Origin: Leifsonia sp. EB41 | Lineage (GTDB): Bacteria > Actinomycetota > Actinomycetes > Actinomycetales > Microbacteriaceae | Assembly: GCF_041262565.1 (NCBI RefSeq) | Contig: NZ_JBGCCJ010000001.1 | Location: forward strand, 2,232,001 to 2,296,000 | Length of the DNA stretch: 64,000 bases | Direction of reading: 5' to 3' | Shown here: positions 32,715-40,809 of the stretch, piece after piece | How the letters are laid out: every line of letters begins with the position of its first letter | Numbering within the stretch: position 1 is the first letter of the stretch | Notes under the pieces: model-generated | What the model was told of the DNA's origin: nothing | Seen by the model: only the letters and a program-made list of their open reading frames with translations | The model's database searches: none | Translations under genes and position numbers: made by a program

Positions 32715-34063
32715 TGACCACTCAGATCGAAGAGAAGAAGAAGTCCGGCGGAATCCGCGACCTCGGCAAGATGTTCGGCGGCGGCCAGTCCACCGGTCGC
32801 CAGTTCGGCATCCTGGGCGCGCTCGTCGTCATCGTCCTGCTGTTCGAGCTGCTCACCGGCGGCAAGACCCTCGACCCGGTCAACCTGATCAACCTGGTCA
32901 ACCAGAACGCGTACGTGCTGGTGCTGGCGATCGGCATGGTCATGGTGATCATCGCCGGCCACATCGACCTGTCGGTCGGGTCGGTGGCAGCGGTCGTCGG
33001 CATCATCGTCGCGCAGTCGATGACGCAGTGGAACTTCCCCTGGCCGCTCGCGATCCTGCTCGGCCTCGTGGTGGGCGCAGTGATCGGAGCCTGGCAGGGC
33101 TGGTGGGTCGCCTATGTCGGGGTTCCCGCGTTCATCGTGACCCTCGCGGGCATGCTCATCTTCCGCGGCCTCAACCAGCTCATCGGAAATGCCAACACCA
33201 TCCCGGTGCCGGACGGCTTCACCTTCATCGGCGGCGGCTTCCTCCCCGAGTGGGGCCCGGACACCGGCTATAACAACTCGACCCTCCTGCTCGGCATCGT
33301 CATCGCCGTCGTCATCGCGCTGCTGGAGGTCCGCACCCGCCGCAGCCAGACGAAGATGGGCTCCGACAAGGCCCCGCTGTGGGTGAGCGTCTTCAAGGTC
33401 GTCGTGCTCGACGCCGTCGTGATCTACTTCACGTTCCTGTTCGCGGGAGGCCGCGTCGGCACGTCGTTCCCGGTCTCGGGCATCATCCTCGGCGTTCTGA
33501 TCATCCTCTACTCGTTCGTCACCCGGAACACGATCTTCGGCCGCCACATCTACGCGGTCGGCGGCAACTCGCACGCCGCGGAGCTGTCCGGCGTCAAGAT
33601 CAAGCGCGTCAACTTCTACGTGATGATGAACATGTCCGTGCTCGCCGCGCTGGCCGGCATGATCGCCGTCGCCCGATCGGTCTCCTCCGGCCCGCAGGAC
33701 GGCCTCGGCTGGGAGCTCGACGCGATCGCCGCCGTCTTCATCGGTGGCGCCGCGGTCTCCGGCGGCATCGGCACCGTGGCCGGCTCGATCGTCGGTGGTC
33801 TCGTCATCGCGGTCCTCAACAACGGCCTCCAGCTCCTCGGCGTGACGAGCGACTGGGTGCAGATCATCAAGGGCCTCGTCCTCCTGATCGCCGTCGGCAT
33901 CGACGTCTACTCGCACCGCCGCGGCGGCCCCTCGCTGATCGGGCGCCTGCTCGGCGGCCGAGGTCGCCGGGAGTCCGCGGTCGACGCGGCCGGCGCCGAG
34001 CAGCCCGCCGTGCTCCCCACGTCCGACCCTGCCGAGGACTCGGCGCGGTCGCTGACCTCCTGA
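32714..34063 (+). CDS. mmsB: CUT2 monosaccharide ABC transporter permease (MmsB/GguB type)
   Basis: 449 residues, longer than RbsC because of extra segments between helices, as in GguB/XylH. About 11-12 TM helices; motifs IAGHIDLSVGSVAA and the late GGAAVSGGIGTVAGSIVGG are typical of the family. The N-terminus is Lys-rich and cytoplasmic, and the C-terminus is a polar tail. It pairs as a homodimer with MmsA. A gap of 55 nt separates it from the binding-protein gene. Confidence 0.94.
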   Translation: MTTQIEEKKKSGGIRDLGKMFGGGQSTGRQFGILGALVVIVLLFELLTGGKTLDPVNLINLVNQNAYVLVLAIGMVMVIIAGHIDLSVGSVAAVVGIIVAQSMTQWNFPWPLAILLGLVVGAVIGAWQGWWVAYVGVPAFIVTLAGMLIFRGLNQLIGNANTIPVPDGFTFIGGGFLPEWGPDTGYNNSTLLLGIVIAVVIALLEVRTRRSQTKMGSDKAPLWVSVFKVVVLDAVVIYFTFLFAGGRVGTSFPVSGIILGVLIILYSFVTRNTIFGRHIYAVGGNSHAAELSGVKIKRVNFYVMMNMSVLAALAGMIAVARSVSSGPQDGLGWELDAIAAVFIGGAAVSGGIGTVAGSIVGGLVIAVLNNGLQLLGVTSDWVQIIKGLVLLIAVGIDVYSHRRGGPSLIGRLLGGRGRRESAVDAAGAEQPAVLPTSDPAEDSARSLTS

Positions 34064-34118
34064 CCCGCACCTCCCTTCGAAGAACCCTGCACCATCACAA
34101 CCAGAGAAAGAGATACGA

Positions 34119-35210
34119 ATGCGCAAGATCGCACTCGCGACCGTGGCTGTCGCCGCTGCCGCCGCGCTGGCCCTGTCGGGCTGCTCGAGCCGTGACGGCT
34201 CCGGCACCGCCTCGACCGCCTCGGGCTTCGCCAAGGACGCCTCCATCGGCGTCGCCCTCCCGACCAAGACGTCGGAGAACTGGGTCCTCGCCGGTGGCCT
34301 GTTCACCGACGGCCTCAAGGCGGCCGGTTTCAAGGGCGACGTGCAGTACGCCGGTGGCTCGGGCGTCTCCGACCAGCAGTCGCAGATCCAGTCGATGATC
34401 ACCAACGGCGCCAAGGTCGTCATCATCGGCGCCGTCGACGGCGGCCAGCTCGCCGCGCAGGCCAAGGCCGCGCACGACGCCGGCGCGACCGTCATCGCGT
34501 ACGACCGCCTCATCCTCAACACCAAGGACGTCGACTACTACGTCGCGTACGACAACGAGAAGGTCGGCGAGCTGCAGGGTCAGGCCCTCCTCGACGGCAT
34601 GAAGGCCAAGTACCCGGGCAAGACCAAGTTCAACATCGAGCTGTTCTCGGGCTCGCCCGACGACGCCAACTCGAAGGTCTTCTTCGACGGCGCCATGAAG
34701 ATCCTGCAGCCGAAGATCGACGACGGCACGCTGAAGGTCGTCTCCGGTGAGACCGACATCAAGCAGACCGCGACCCAGGGCTGGCTGCCGGCGAACGCGC
34801 AGACCCGCATGGACACCCTGCTCGCGAAGAGCTACGGCTCGACCGAGCTCGACGGCGTCCTGTCGCCGAACGACACCCTGGCCCGCGCCATCATCACCTC
34901 GGTGAAGGGTGCAGGCAAGGCGGTCCCGATCGTCACCGGTCAGGACTCGGAGGCCGAGTCGGTCAAGTCCATCATGGCGGGCGAGCAGTACTCGACCATC
35001 AACAAGGACACCCGCAACCTGGTCAAGCAGGCCATCGACATGGTCAAGGACCTGCAGGCGGGCAAGAAGCCGGCGACGAACGACGACAAGTCGTACGACA
35101 ACGGCGTCAAGGTCGTCCCGGCCTACCTCCTGAAGCCGATCATCGTCACCAAGGCGAACGCGGCGGAGGCCTACGCCAACGACCCGACCCTGGAGCCGCT
35201 GACCAAGTAG
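34119..35210 (+). CDS. chvE: Sugar-binding lipoprotein (ChvE/XylF type)
   Basis: 363 residues. Signal peptide with lipobox ALSGC (Cys about 22), so it is lipid-anchored outside the membrane. The periplasmic-binding-protein-1 fold shows GVALPTKTSENW, IGAVDGGQL, IAYDRLI and LSPNDTLARA. ChvE-type proteins bind xylose, glucose, galactose or arabinose. Lysine-rich and highly codon-biased, suggesting strong expression. Last gene of the operon, closed by the terminator at 35225-35258. Confidence 0.93.
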   Translation: MRKIALATVAVAAAAALALSGCSSRDGSGTASTASGFAKDASIGVALPTKTSENWVLAGGLFTDGLKAAGFKGDVQYAGGSGVSDQQSQIQSMITNGAKVVIIGAVDGGQLAAQAKAAHDAGATVIAYDRLILNTKDVDYYVAYDNEKVGELQGQALLDGMKAKYPGKTKFNIELFSGSPDDANSKVFFDGAMKILQPKIDDGTLKVVSGETDIKQTATQGWLPANAQTRMDTLLAKSYGSTELDGVLSPNDTLARAIITSVKGAGKAVPIVTGQDSEAESVKSIMAGEQYSTINKDTRNLVKQAIDMVKDLQAGKKPATNDDKSYDNGVKVVPAYLLKPIIVTKANAAEAYANDPTLEPLTK

Positions 35211-35224
35211 TCGTCAGCGCAGAG

Positions 35225-35258
35225 CAGAAGGCCGGTCCCTCTCGGGACCGGCCTTCTG
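35225..35258 (+). terminator. Strong hairpin terminator after chvE
   Basis: Perfect 15-bp stem, CAGAAGGCCGGTCCC (35225-35239) with GGGACCGGCCTTCTG (35244-35258), and a TCTC loop, 15 nt after the chvE stop. A weak pyrimidine run (TCGTCCCCCC) follows, as in many actinobacterial terminators that lack a full U-tract. Confidence 0.85.
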
Positions 35259-35378
35259 TCGTCCCCCCTGGACTGCCCCCTCTGGCCGGACTGATCACAC
35301 GGTAACGCCGGCGAACGGTCTCGGGCATCCGGGGCAGCACGGATATCGCCGCCCGTGGTGGCTCGGAGGGAGCCGTGG

Positions 35379-36029
35379 TCAGAGCTCCGCGAGGACCTCC
35401 CCGATCCGCGTCACGGAGTCGTCGATGAGCGTGACCGCGGCGCGACCGTCGCGGCGTGCGATGGCCTCGCGGAGATCGCGCGTGAAGCCTTCGAGGGCGA
35501 GCGGGTCGAGGCGGCCGTGCAGCTTGCGGCCGAGCCGGCGGACCTGGGGGAGCACGTTGTTGAGCGCTCGGAGGCGGACCTGGTTGCCTTCGATGCGCGT
35601 GAAGGTGCTGACGAGGTGCGCCCACACGGTGATGAACTTGACGGTGTCGTCCTGCGAGGCCGCCTCGAGGAGCTCGGTCTGGATGTCCCCGATGACCTCA
35701 TCGTCCGCGGCCTCCCAGAGCGGGAGTCCGCGCAACGCCGCGCCGGCCCACAGGTCGCCGGCGACCTGCACGGAATCGAGGACGCCGTGGATGTCGAACG
35801 GGGCCACGCGTGTGAAGCGGTTGCGCTCCATCTCGACGAGGCCCTGCTCGGCGAGTCGGTCGAGCGCGTGGCGGATGGGGGTGCGGGAGATCCCCAGCCA
35901 CTCGACGAGGTCGGCGTCGCGGAGGCGTTCACCCGGTTCGAGGGTGCCGTCCATGATGGCGGCTTCGATGCGCACATAGGCCTCTTCGGAGAGGGAGATG
36001 CGGGCGACGTGGGCGGTGGGCATTGGCAT
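35379..36029 (-). CDS. GntR-family (FadR-type) transcriptional regulator
   Basis: 216 residues. Winged helix about 10-75 (LEPGERLRDADLVEWLGISRTPIRHALDRL), then an all-helical FCD-like effector domain. Two in-frame ATGs (36029, 36023) are possible starts. It shares a 96-bp divergent promoter region with a second GntR gene. No metabolic gene is attached, so the effector is unknown. Confidence 0.88.
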   Translation of the reverse strand: MPMPTAHVARISLSEEAYVRIEAAIMDGTLEPGERLRDADLVEWLGISRTPIRHALDRLAEQGLVEMERNRFTRVAPFDIHGVLDSVQVAGDLWAGAALRGLPLWEAADDEVIGDIQTELLEAASQDDTVKFITVWAHLVSTFTRIEGNQVRLRALNNVLPQVRRLGRKLHGRLDPLALEGFTRDLREAIARRDGRAAVTLIDDSVTRIGEVLAEL

Positions 36030-36066
36030 GGTCGGGTGCTCCTGGGTCGGGGGGTGGAACGAGCAG

Positions 36067-36116
36067 TTTGCTCTGGTCAGATGCTTACTGGTAATCTATA
36101 AATATACCAGAGCAAA
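36067..36116. promoter_or_regulatory. Nested dyad between two divergent GntR genes
   Basis: Outer arms TTTGCTCTGGT (36067-36077) and ACCAGAGCAAA (36106-36116) are perfect reverse complements. Inner arms CTGGTA (36088-36093) and TACCAG (36105-36110) form a second dyad sharing the right arm. The spacer is very AT-rich (TCTATAAATAT) and likely contains the promoter of the right-hand gene. One operator serving both regulators is the simplest reading. Confidence 0.65.
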
Positions 36117-36125
36117 ACTGAGTTC

Positions 36126-36824
36126 ATGAAACGAGTTCCCCCCATGACCCTCGAAGAACTCCGCCAGCGCTTCCCCTCGCTCGCGGCCGACCGGCGTCTC
36201 CTCCGAAACGATGTCTACGCGGTACTCCTCGCCGGCATCATCACAGGAGACCTCGCACCAGGCGAGCGCCTCAAAGACGGGGAGCTCACCGATGCGCTGC
36301 GCGTCTCCCGCACCCCGGTGCGCGAGGCGATAGGCAGGCTGCAGCAAGTCGGACTGATCCGCACGGCCCCCAACCGCTACACCCTGGTGTCGCCCCTCGA
36401 GATCCGCGAGATCGTCGACGTCATCGGCGTGCTGCGCCTCCTGATGCCCCCGGCGATCCGCCACGCGGTCCAGGGTGTCGATGTGGATACGGAGCTGGAG
36501 CTGACGGTCGTGGCCGAGCGGCTCGAGCGCGAGAGCGACGGAATGGGCGACACCTCGCCGATCGACGCGTTCCAGCGCTCGACCGCGGCCATCCTGGCCG
36601 TGATCCCCGACCGCGTGCTCGCCGAGACGATCGAGAACCTCATTCCGCGTTTCGTCCGCTACGTCACGCTGTCGGACGAGGGCGCGGCTGCGGTCTCGCG
36701 GGAGCGCGTTCTCGAGTTCGTGCGGGCGGTGGTCCTGCGCGACGACAAGGCGGCGGCCGTCCTGGAAGAGATGCTCCTCGAGCTCTCCGGGGTGCTCAGT
36801 CCGCGCGTCGGCGGAGCCGGCTGA
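36126..36824 (+). CDS. GntR-family (FadR-type) transcriptional regulator
   Basis: 232 residues. An N-terminal extension precedes the winged helix (about 28-90, LAPGERLKDGELTDALRVSRTPVREAIGRLQ) and a helical C-terminal domain. It is similar in plan to the GntR gene across the shared promoter but not a recent duplicate. The ATG is 10 nt from the right operator arm. Its 3' end overlaps the convergent DUF6328 remnant by 29 nt. Confidence 0.88.
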   Translation: MKRVPPMTLEELRQRFPSLAADRRLLRNDVYAVLLAGIITGDLAPGERLKDGELTDALRVSRTPVREAIGRLQQVGLIRTAPNRYTLVSPLEIREIVDVIGVLRLLMPPAIRHAVQGVDVDTELELTVVAERLERESDGMGDTSPIDAFQRSTAAILAVIPDRVLAETIENLIPRFVRYVTLSDEGAAAVSRERVLEFVRAVVLRDDKAAAVLEEMLLELSGVLSPRVGGAG

Positions 36825-37321
36825 GCACGGCCGCCGGGAACACCAGCAGCAGGAGCACGAGCACCAAGCAGGATCCCGGCGCCCGCGACGATCGCCGGGG
36901 TGATGCCCAGCGTCACGTCGAAGACGAAGAAGACCACGCCGGAGGTCAGCAGGGCCACGAGGGTCAGGTTGATCCTCAGCAGCCGGTTGGCGATGGCGAC
37001 GGACTGCGCCTTCTCGTGGTGCCGGAAGAGCTGGCGGTGCAGCGCTACGGGTGCGAGCCCGAGCGCGGTGCTGCCGGCGGCGAGCACGACGAGGACCAGG
37101 TAGAAGCCGACCTGGAACGCGTCCAGTGTGCCGAAGCGCGCCTGGAACGCGATCGCGAGCAGGAAGCCGCTGATGAGCTGGGTGCCCGTCTGGGTGACCC
37201 GGAGCTCCTGCAGGATCTCGTTCCAGTTGCGGTCGGCGCGCTGCGTCGCCGACTCCGGGCGTCCGTCGTCCGGGTCGATGTCGTCCCGGCCCGGCGGCTG
37301 CGGTTCCGGAGTCTGGGTCAT
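36796..37321 (-). pseudogene. DUF6328 membrane protein with a C-terminal frameshift
   Basis: From ATG 37321 the frame encodes ATQRADRNWNEILQELRVTQ and four TM helices, typical of DUF6328. After GAGILL (about 36864-36876) the frame turns into Pro/Ala/Arg junk running to 36659. One base out, the sequence reads LVLVLLLLVFPAAVLSRLRR and stops at 36796, the expected last helix and tail. Dropping one C from CTGCTTGG mends it; the annotated 526-nt span is one base over a multiple of three. This is the second such indel in the window. Confidence 0.78.
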
Positions 37322-37722
37322 CGCTCCATCGTCGTCCGGGGAGGGGACCCACGCAACGGGTGGACTCCTTGCGCCGCCAGTGCCGCGCGGTAGAACCGCA
37401 CGAGCTCGGCGGCGCTGGGCCGCTTCGCCGCCATCGTCGCGGTGTCCGACCTCCGCGCGGCCATGTGGTGCCGCCACGACTCCGCGGCGCACCGGTGGTC
37501 CCACGCGACGGCCGCCGCGGCCTCCAGCGTCCGGCACCAGCCGATCAGCTCCCGGCCGTCCGAGCCCGGCGCCCAGGTGACGACGCGGTACCAGACGTCG
37601 GGCCGGTTCGGGTCGCCGAACGCGAACCGGCGGACGACCGCATACGGCGTGCCGAGGGCACCCTGGCTCAGCACCCATTCCGAGGGCTGCGCGTTCGCCA
37701 CGGGATGCCAGGATACGGTCAC
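37318..37722 (-). CDS. Hypothetical protein
   Basis: 134 residues, soluble, rich in Trp and Arg (VSWHPVANAQPSEWVL, DVWYRVVTWAP, CRTLEAAAAVAWDH). No recognised domain. Its TGA overlaps the ATG of the DUF6328 gene (ATGA), so the two are probably coupled. Function unknown. Confidence 0.65.
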   Translation of the reverse strand: MTVSWHPVANAQPSEWVLSQGALGTPYAVVRRFAFGDPNRPDVWYRVVTWAPGSDGRELIGWCRTLEAAAAVAWDHRCAAESWRHHMAARRSDTATMAAKRPSAAELVRFYRAALAAQGVHPLRGSPPRTTMER

Positions 37723-37774
37723 GTCAGAACGTTAGAGACGGCCGCCGACACCGGGTACGCGGCGCCGCCGGGCC

Positions 37775-38080
37775 TCAGGTCAGCAGCCGGATGAGCGCCG
37801 CGACGACGGCCGCCGCGGGCACCACCACGATGAACGGCACGCGCAACGCGTACAGCCCCGCGGCGATGGCGACCGCGGGCAGCCGCGCGTCCAGGTGCAG
37901 CGACTCGCCGGCGCCGAAGGTCTGCACGCAGATCAGCGCGGCGAGCAGGGCGGCCGTCAGCAGGTCGCTCGTGCGCGCGACGACGGGATGGTCGAGCGCC
38001 TTGGGCGGGACCAGCCAGCCCACGGCCTTGAGTGCGAGCACGGCGATCGAGCCGAGCAGGATGATGTTCCAGGTCGTCAC
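37775..38080 (-). CDS. azlD: AzlD-family branched-chain amino acid exporter subunit
   Basis: 101 residues with three or four TM helices (LGSIAVLALKAVGWLVP, LLTAALLAALICVQTF, VPFIVVVPAAAVVAALIRLL). AzlD proteins work with AzlC to export branched-chain amino acids or analogues. The GTG start overlaps the azlC stop by GTGA. Confidence 0.9.
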   Translation of the reverse strand: MTTWNIILLGSIAVLALKAVGWLVPPKALDHPVVARTSDLLTAALLAALICVQTFGAGESLHLDARLPAVAIAAGLYALRVPFIVVVPAAAVVAALIRLLT

Positions 38081-38820
38081 GGCTCGACCTCCCGCTCCAT
38101 CGGGATGGGGTCGGGATGCGGCCGGTCGTCGCCCCGGCCGAACAGGTTGAGGACGCCGAACACGATCGCGACGACCGCAGCTGCGAGCACGGGCAGACCT
38201 GGCATGAGGACGGGCGTCAGCAGGGTCGCGACGAACCCGGCGGCGACGGCGACAGCCTGGGTCTGGCGTGCCTTCAGCCGTGGCCAGAGGAGTCCGAGGA
38301 ACGCGGCGGCCGCCGCCGCGTCCAGGCCGTACGCCTTCACATCGCCGATCAGGTTACCGAGGAGCGCCCCGGCAAGGGTCATCAGGTTCCAGCCGAGATA
38401 GACGACGAGGCCGGTCACCCAGAACCCGATGCGCTGCGCGCGCGGCTCGGTCTGGGCGGTGGCGACCGCAGTGGACTCGTCGATGGTGAGCTGGGTGGCC
38501 GCGGATCGCCTCCAGAAACCGGGGCCGATGATGCGTGACAGGCGCAGCGCATAGAAGGAGTTGCGCACGCCGAGGAGGGCGGCGGAGGCGATGGCCGTGC
38601 CGCCGGCCGCGACCCCGCCCGACGCGAGCACGCCGATGAGGGCGAACTGCGAGCCGCCGCTGAACATGACGAGGCTGAGGACGCACGCCTGCCACACGTC
38701 GAGTCCCGACGCGGTCGCGAGCGCGCCGAACGAGATGCCGTACAGCGCCGTCGCGACGCCGACCGCCCAGCCTGAGCGGGCGGCGGCGCGCTCCTGTTCG
38801 GTGCGGGGACGGCGTGCCAT
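38077..38820 (-). CDS. azlC: AzlC-family branched-chain amino acid exporter subunit
   Basis: 247 residues, about seven TM helices, with SLVMFSGGSQFALIG and DESTAVATAQ motifs typical of AzlC. First gene of the azlCD pair. No Lrp or specific regulator is adjacent; a TetR gene lies 30 bp upstream in the same orientation and could be cotranscribed. Confidence 0.91.
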   Translation of the reverse strand: MARRPRTEQERAAARSGWAVGVATALYGISFGALATASGLDVWQACVLSLVMFSGGSQFALIGVLASGGVAAGGTAIASAALLGVRNSFYALRLSRIIGPGFWRRSAATQLTIDESTAVATAQTEPRAQRIGFWVTGLVVYLGWNLMTLAGALLGNLIGDVKAYGLDAAAAAAFLGLLWPRLKARQTQAVAVAAGFVATLLTPVLMPGLPVLAAAVVAIVFGVLNLFGRGDDRPHPDPIPMEREVEP

Positions 38821-38850
38821 TCTGACGAGACTAGCGGGCCGGGACGACGC

Positions 38851-39414
38851 CTACCGGGCGGAGCCGGCGCCCGGCCGGAACAGCCGCGCGACCATGTCCT
38901 CCGCCGTGGTGTCGCCGAGCGTCCACGGCTGGAAGATGACGCGGTTGACGATCGGGGCGATCACGACGTCCATCACGTCGTCCTCGGTCACGCCGGTCTC
39001 GGGGTGCCGCGCGAGCAGCATCCCCGCCTCCGTGCGCCGGTTGCGGAGGCAGTCGGAGGTGCGCTCGCCCGCCGCGCCCGCGCCGCCGCGCAGCAAGGCC
39101 GCGTTGACCGGCTTGCGGAAGTGGGTGACGATCCCGCTCGCCCAGTCGGTGAGGTCGTCGCGCAGGTCGCCGCGGTCGGCGAGCGGACGGTCGGTGTCGA
39201 GGTGGTAGGTGGCGATGTCGTTGAGGAGGGTCGGGAGGTCGCCCCAGCGCCGGTAGATGCTGGTCGGGTTGACCCCGGCGCGCTCGGCGATCATCGGCAC
39301 GGTGACGCGCTCGCTGCCCTTCTCGCGGACGAGGTCCTCGACGGCGGTGCGGACGCTGTGGATGACCGCGGCGCTGCGTCCGCCCGTCCGCTTCGACGGT
39401 GTGGTCGTAGTCAT
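38851..39414 (-). CDS. TetR-family transcriptional regulator
   Basis: 187 residues. The N-terminal HTH (about 18-62) shows VPMIAERAGVNPTSIYRRWGD; the C-terminal ligand domain belongs to the TetR_C group. It is divergent from an MFS exporter with two copies of the same dyad in the 90-bp gap, so autoregulation and control of the exporter are likely. Confidence 0.92.
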   Translation of the reverse strand: MTTTTPSKRTGGRSAAVIHSVRTAVEDLVREKGSERVTVPMIAERAGVNPTSIYRRWGDLPTLLNDIATYHLDTDRPLADRGDLRDDLTDWASGIVTHFRKPVNAALLRGGAGAAGERTSDCLRNRRTEAGMLLARHPETGVTEDDVMDVVIAPIVNRVIFQPWTLGDTTAEDMVARLFRPGAGSAR

Positions 39415-39425
39415 GGGAATAGCTT

Positions 39426-39445
39426 AAAGCAAAGATTGTTGCTTT
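39426..39445. promoter_or_regulatory. TetR operator candidate 1
   Basis: AAAGCAA, six bases, TTGCTTT. It lies 12 bp upstream of the TetR start. Same arms and spacing as the site at 39473-39492. Confidence 0.7.
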
Positions 39446-39472
39446 TTACCAGACCGCGCTTTATAGTCCATT

Positions 39473-39492
39473 AAAGCAATCAAATTTGCTTT
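39473..39492. promoter_or_regulatory. TetR operator candidate 2
   Basis: AAAGCAA, six bases, TTGCTTT, centred 47 bp from the first copy. It ends directly before AGGAGG (39494-39499), the ribosome site of the MFS gene. TTTATAGT (39460-39467) between the two operators includes a probable -10. A bound repressor would cover the transcription start. Confidence 0.7.
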
Positions 39493-39504
39493 TAGGAGGC
39501 CGAG

Positions 39505-40809
39505 ATGTCCACTGCAGGAGAGAGCTGCCCGACCCTCACGACCGGGTCCATCACAGCCACCCGGCCGCGCGCTCGCTCGCTGCGGCTGCGCCCGACCGCC
39601 GCGTTCACCGGCACAGCCCTGGCGTTCGTCGCCGTGGCGCTCGCCGTCGGCGCGCCCAGCCCGCTGTTCGTCCTGTACCAGCAGGAGTGGGGCTTCCCGT
39701 CCTGGCTGCTGACGGTCGCCTTCGCGATCTACGCGGTGACGCTGCTGATCACCCTGCTCGTCGCCGGTTCGCTGTCCGACCACATCGGCCGCCGTCCGGT
39801 GCTGGTCGGCGCGCTCGCGCTTCAGATCGCGGCGATGCTGATGTTCCTGTTCTCGAAGGACATCGGGTCGATCATCGCCGCCCGCTCGGTGCAGGGCGTG
39901 GCCACCGGCGCCGCGATGAGCACCTTCACCGCCTCCCTGGTCGAGCTGGCCCCCGAGAGGCAGAAGAAGCTGGGCGCGACCATCGGCTCGACAGCCCCGG
40001 TCGGCGGGATCGCGCTCGGTGCGTTCTTCACCGGGCTGGCCGTGCAGTTCACGGCCCAGCCGACGACGCTCGTCTTCGTGACGCTGGCGCTGCTCTTCGC
40101 CGCGGGCATCCTCGTCGTGCTGGCGTCGCCGGAGACCGTCGCGGCCCGTCCCGGCGCTCTGCGCTCGCTGACGCCGCGGCTGTTCATCCCGCGGGCCGCA
40201 CGCGGTGAGTTCGTGGCGGCGCTGCCGCTCTTCCTCGCGACCTGGATGCTCGCCGGGCTGTTCATCGGACTGTCCCCGTCGATCCTGCACGGCGTCTTCC
40301 ACCTGGACTCCGGCCTCCTGAACGGCGCGATCGTCGCGGTGCCGCCCGCGGTCGGCGCCATCGCCGGGCTGCTGCTGACCCGCGCGCCGGCCCGGACAAC
40401 AACGGTCTGGGCGATGGCGGCGATCATGGCCGGGATCGCGCTGACCGCCGTCGGGATCGGCGCCGGCCTCCTGCCCGTGCTGTTCGCGGGCGCGGTCGTC
40501 GCGGGAGCGGGCTTCGGCGCCGGGTTCTCGGCGATGCTGCGGATCATCGCCCCGCTCGCGCCGAACGACCAGCGCGCCGAGCTGTTCGCCGGGGTGTTCC
40601 TGGTGAGCTACCTGGCCTACGGCGTCCCCGCGCTGGCGGCGGGCGAGCTGATCGGCGTCGTCGGTCTGCTGCCCACCGCGCTCGGCTACGCGGCGGCCAT
40701 CGCCGTAGCCGCCGCGGTCGCGATGGTGGTGCAGATCGTGCGGCTGGCGCGCGGTGTGCGTGCCGAGGCGGCGGCCTCCGCGGAGCCCGCCCTCACGCCA
40801 GGTCGATGA
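39505..40809 (+). CDS. MFS transporter under TetR control
   Basis: 434 residues, 12 TM helices. MFS motif A at GSLSDHIGRRPVL (between TM2 and TM3) and a motif C-like GSTAPVGGIALGAFF in TM5, a drug/H+ antiporter sign. Strong AGGAGG 6 nt before the ATG. The divergent TetR and two operators suggest inducible efflux; substrate unknown. Its end overlaps the convergent oxidoreductase gene by 17 nt. Confidence 0.9.
   Translation: MSTAGESCPTLTTGSITATRPRARSLRLRPTAAFTGTALAFVAVALAVGAPSPLFVLYQQEWGFPSWLLTVAFAIYAVTLLITLLVAGSLSDHIGRRPVLVGALALQIAAMLMFLFSKDIGSIIAARSVQGVATGAAMSTFTASLVELAPERQKKLGATIGSTAPVGGIALGAFFTGLAVQFTAQPTTLVFVTLALLFAAGILVVLASPETVAARPGALRSLTPRLFIPRAARGEFVAALPLFLATWMLAGLFIGLSPSILHGVFHLDSGLLNGAIVAVPPAVGAIAGLLLTRAPARTTTVWAMAAIMAGIALTAVGIGAGLLPVLFAGAVVAGAGFGAGFSAMLRIIAPLAPNDQRAELFAGVFLVSYLAYGVPALAAGELIGVVGLLPTALGYAAAIAVAAAVAMVVQIVRLARGVRAEAAASAEPALTPGR

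Noticed and set aside
30362-34063. A 1233-codon open frame on the + strand spanning the ROK gene, mmsA and mmsB
   Set aside because: Only its last 449 codons (mmsB from 32714) are real. The rest is Arg/Pro/Gly-rich shadow coding produced by GC-rich third positions opposite well-supported genes.
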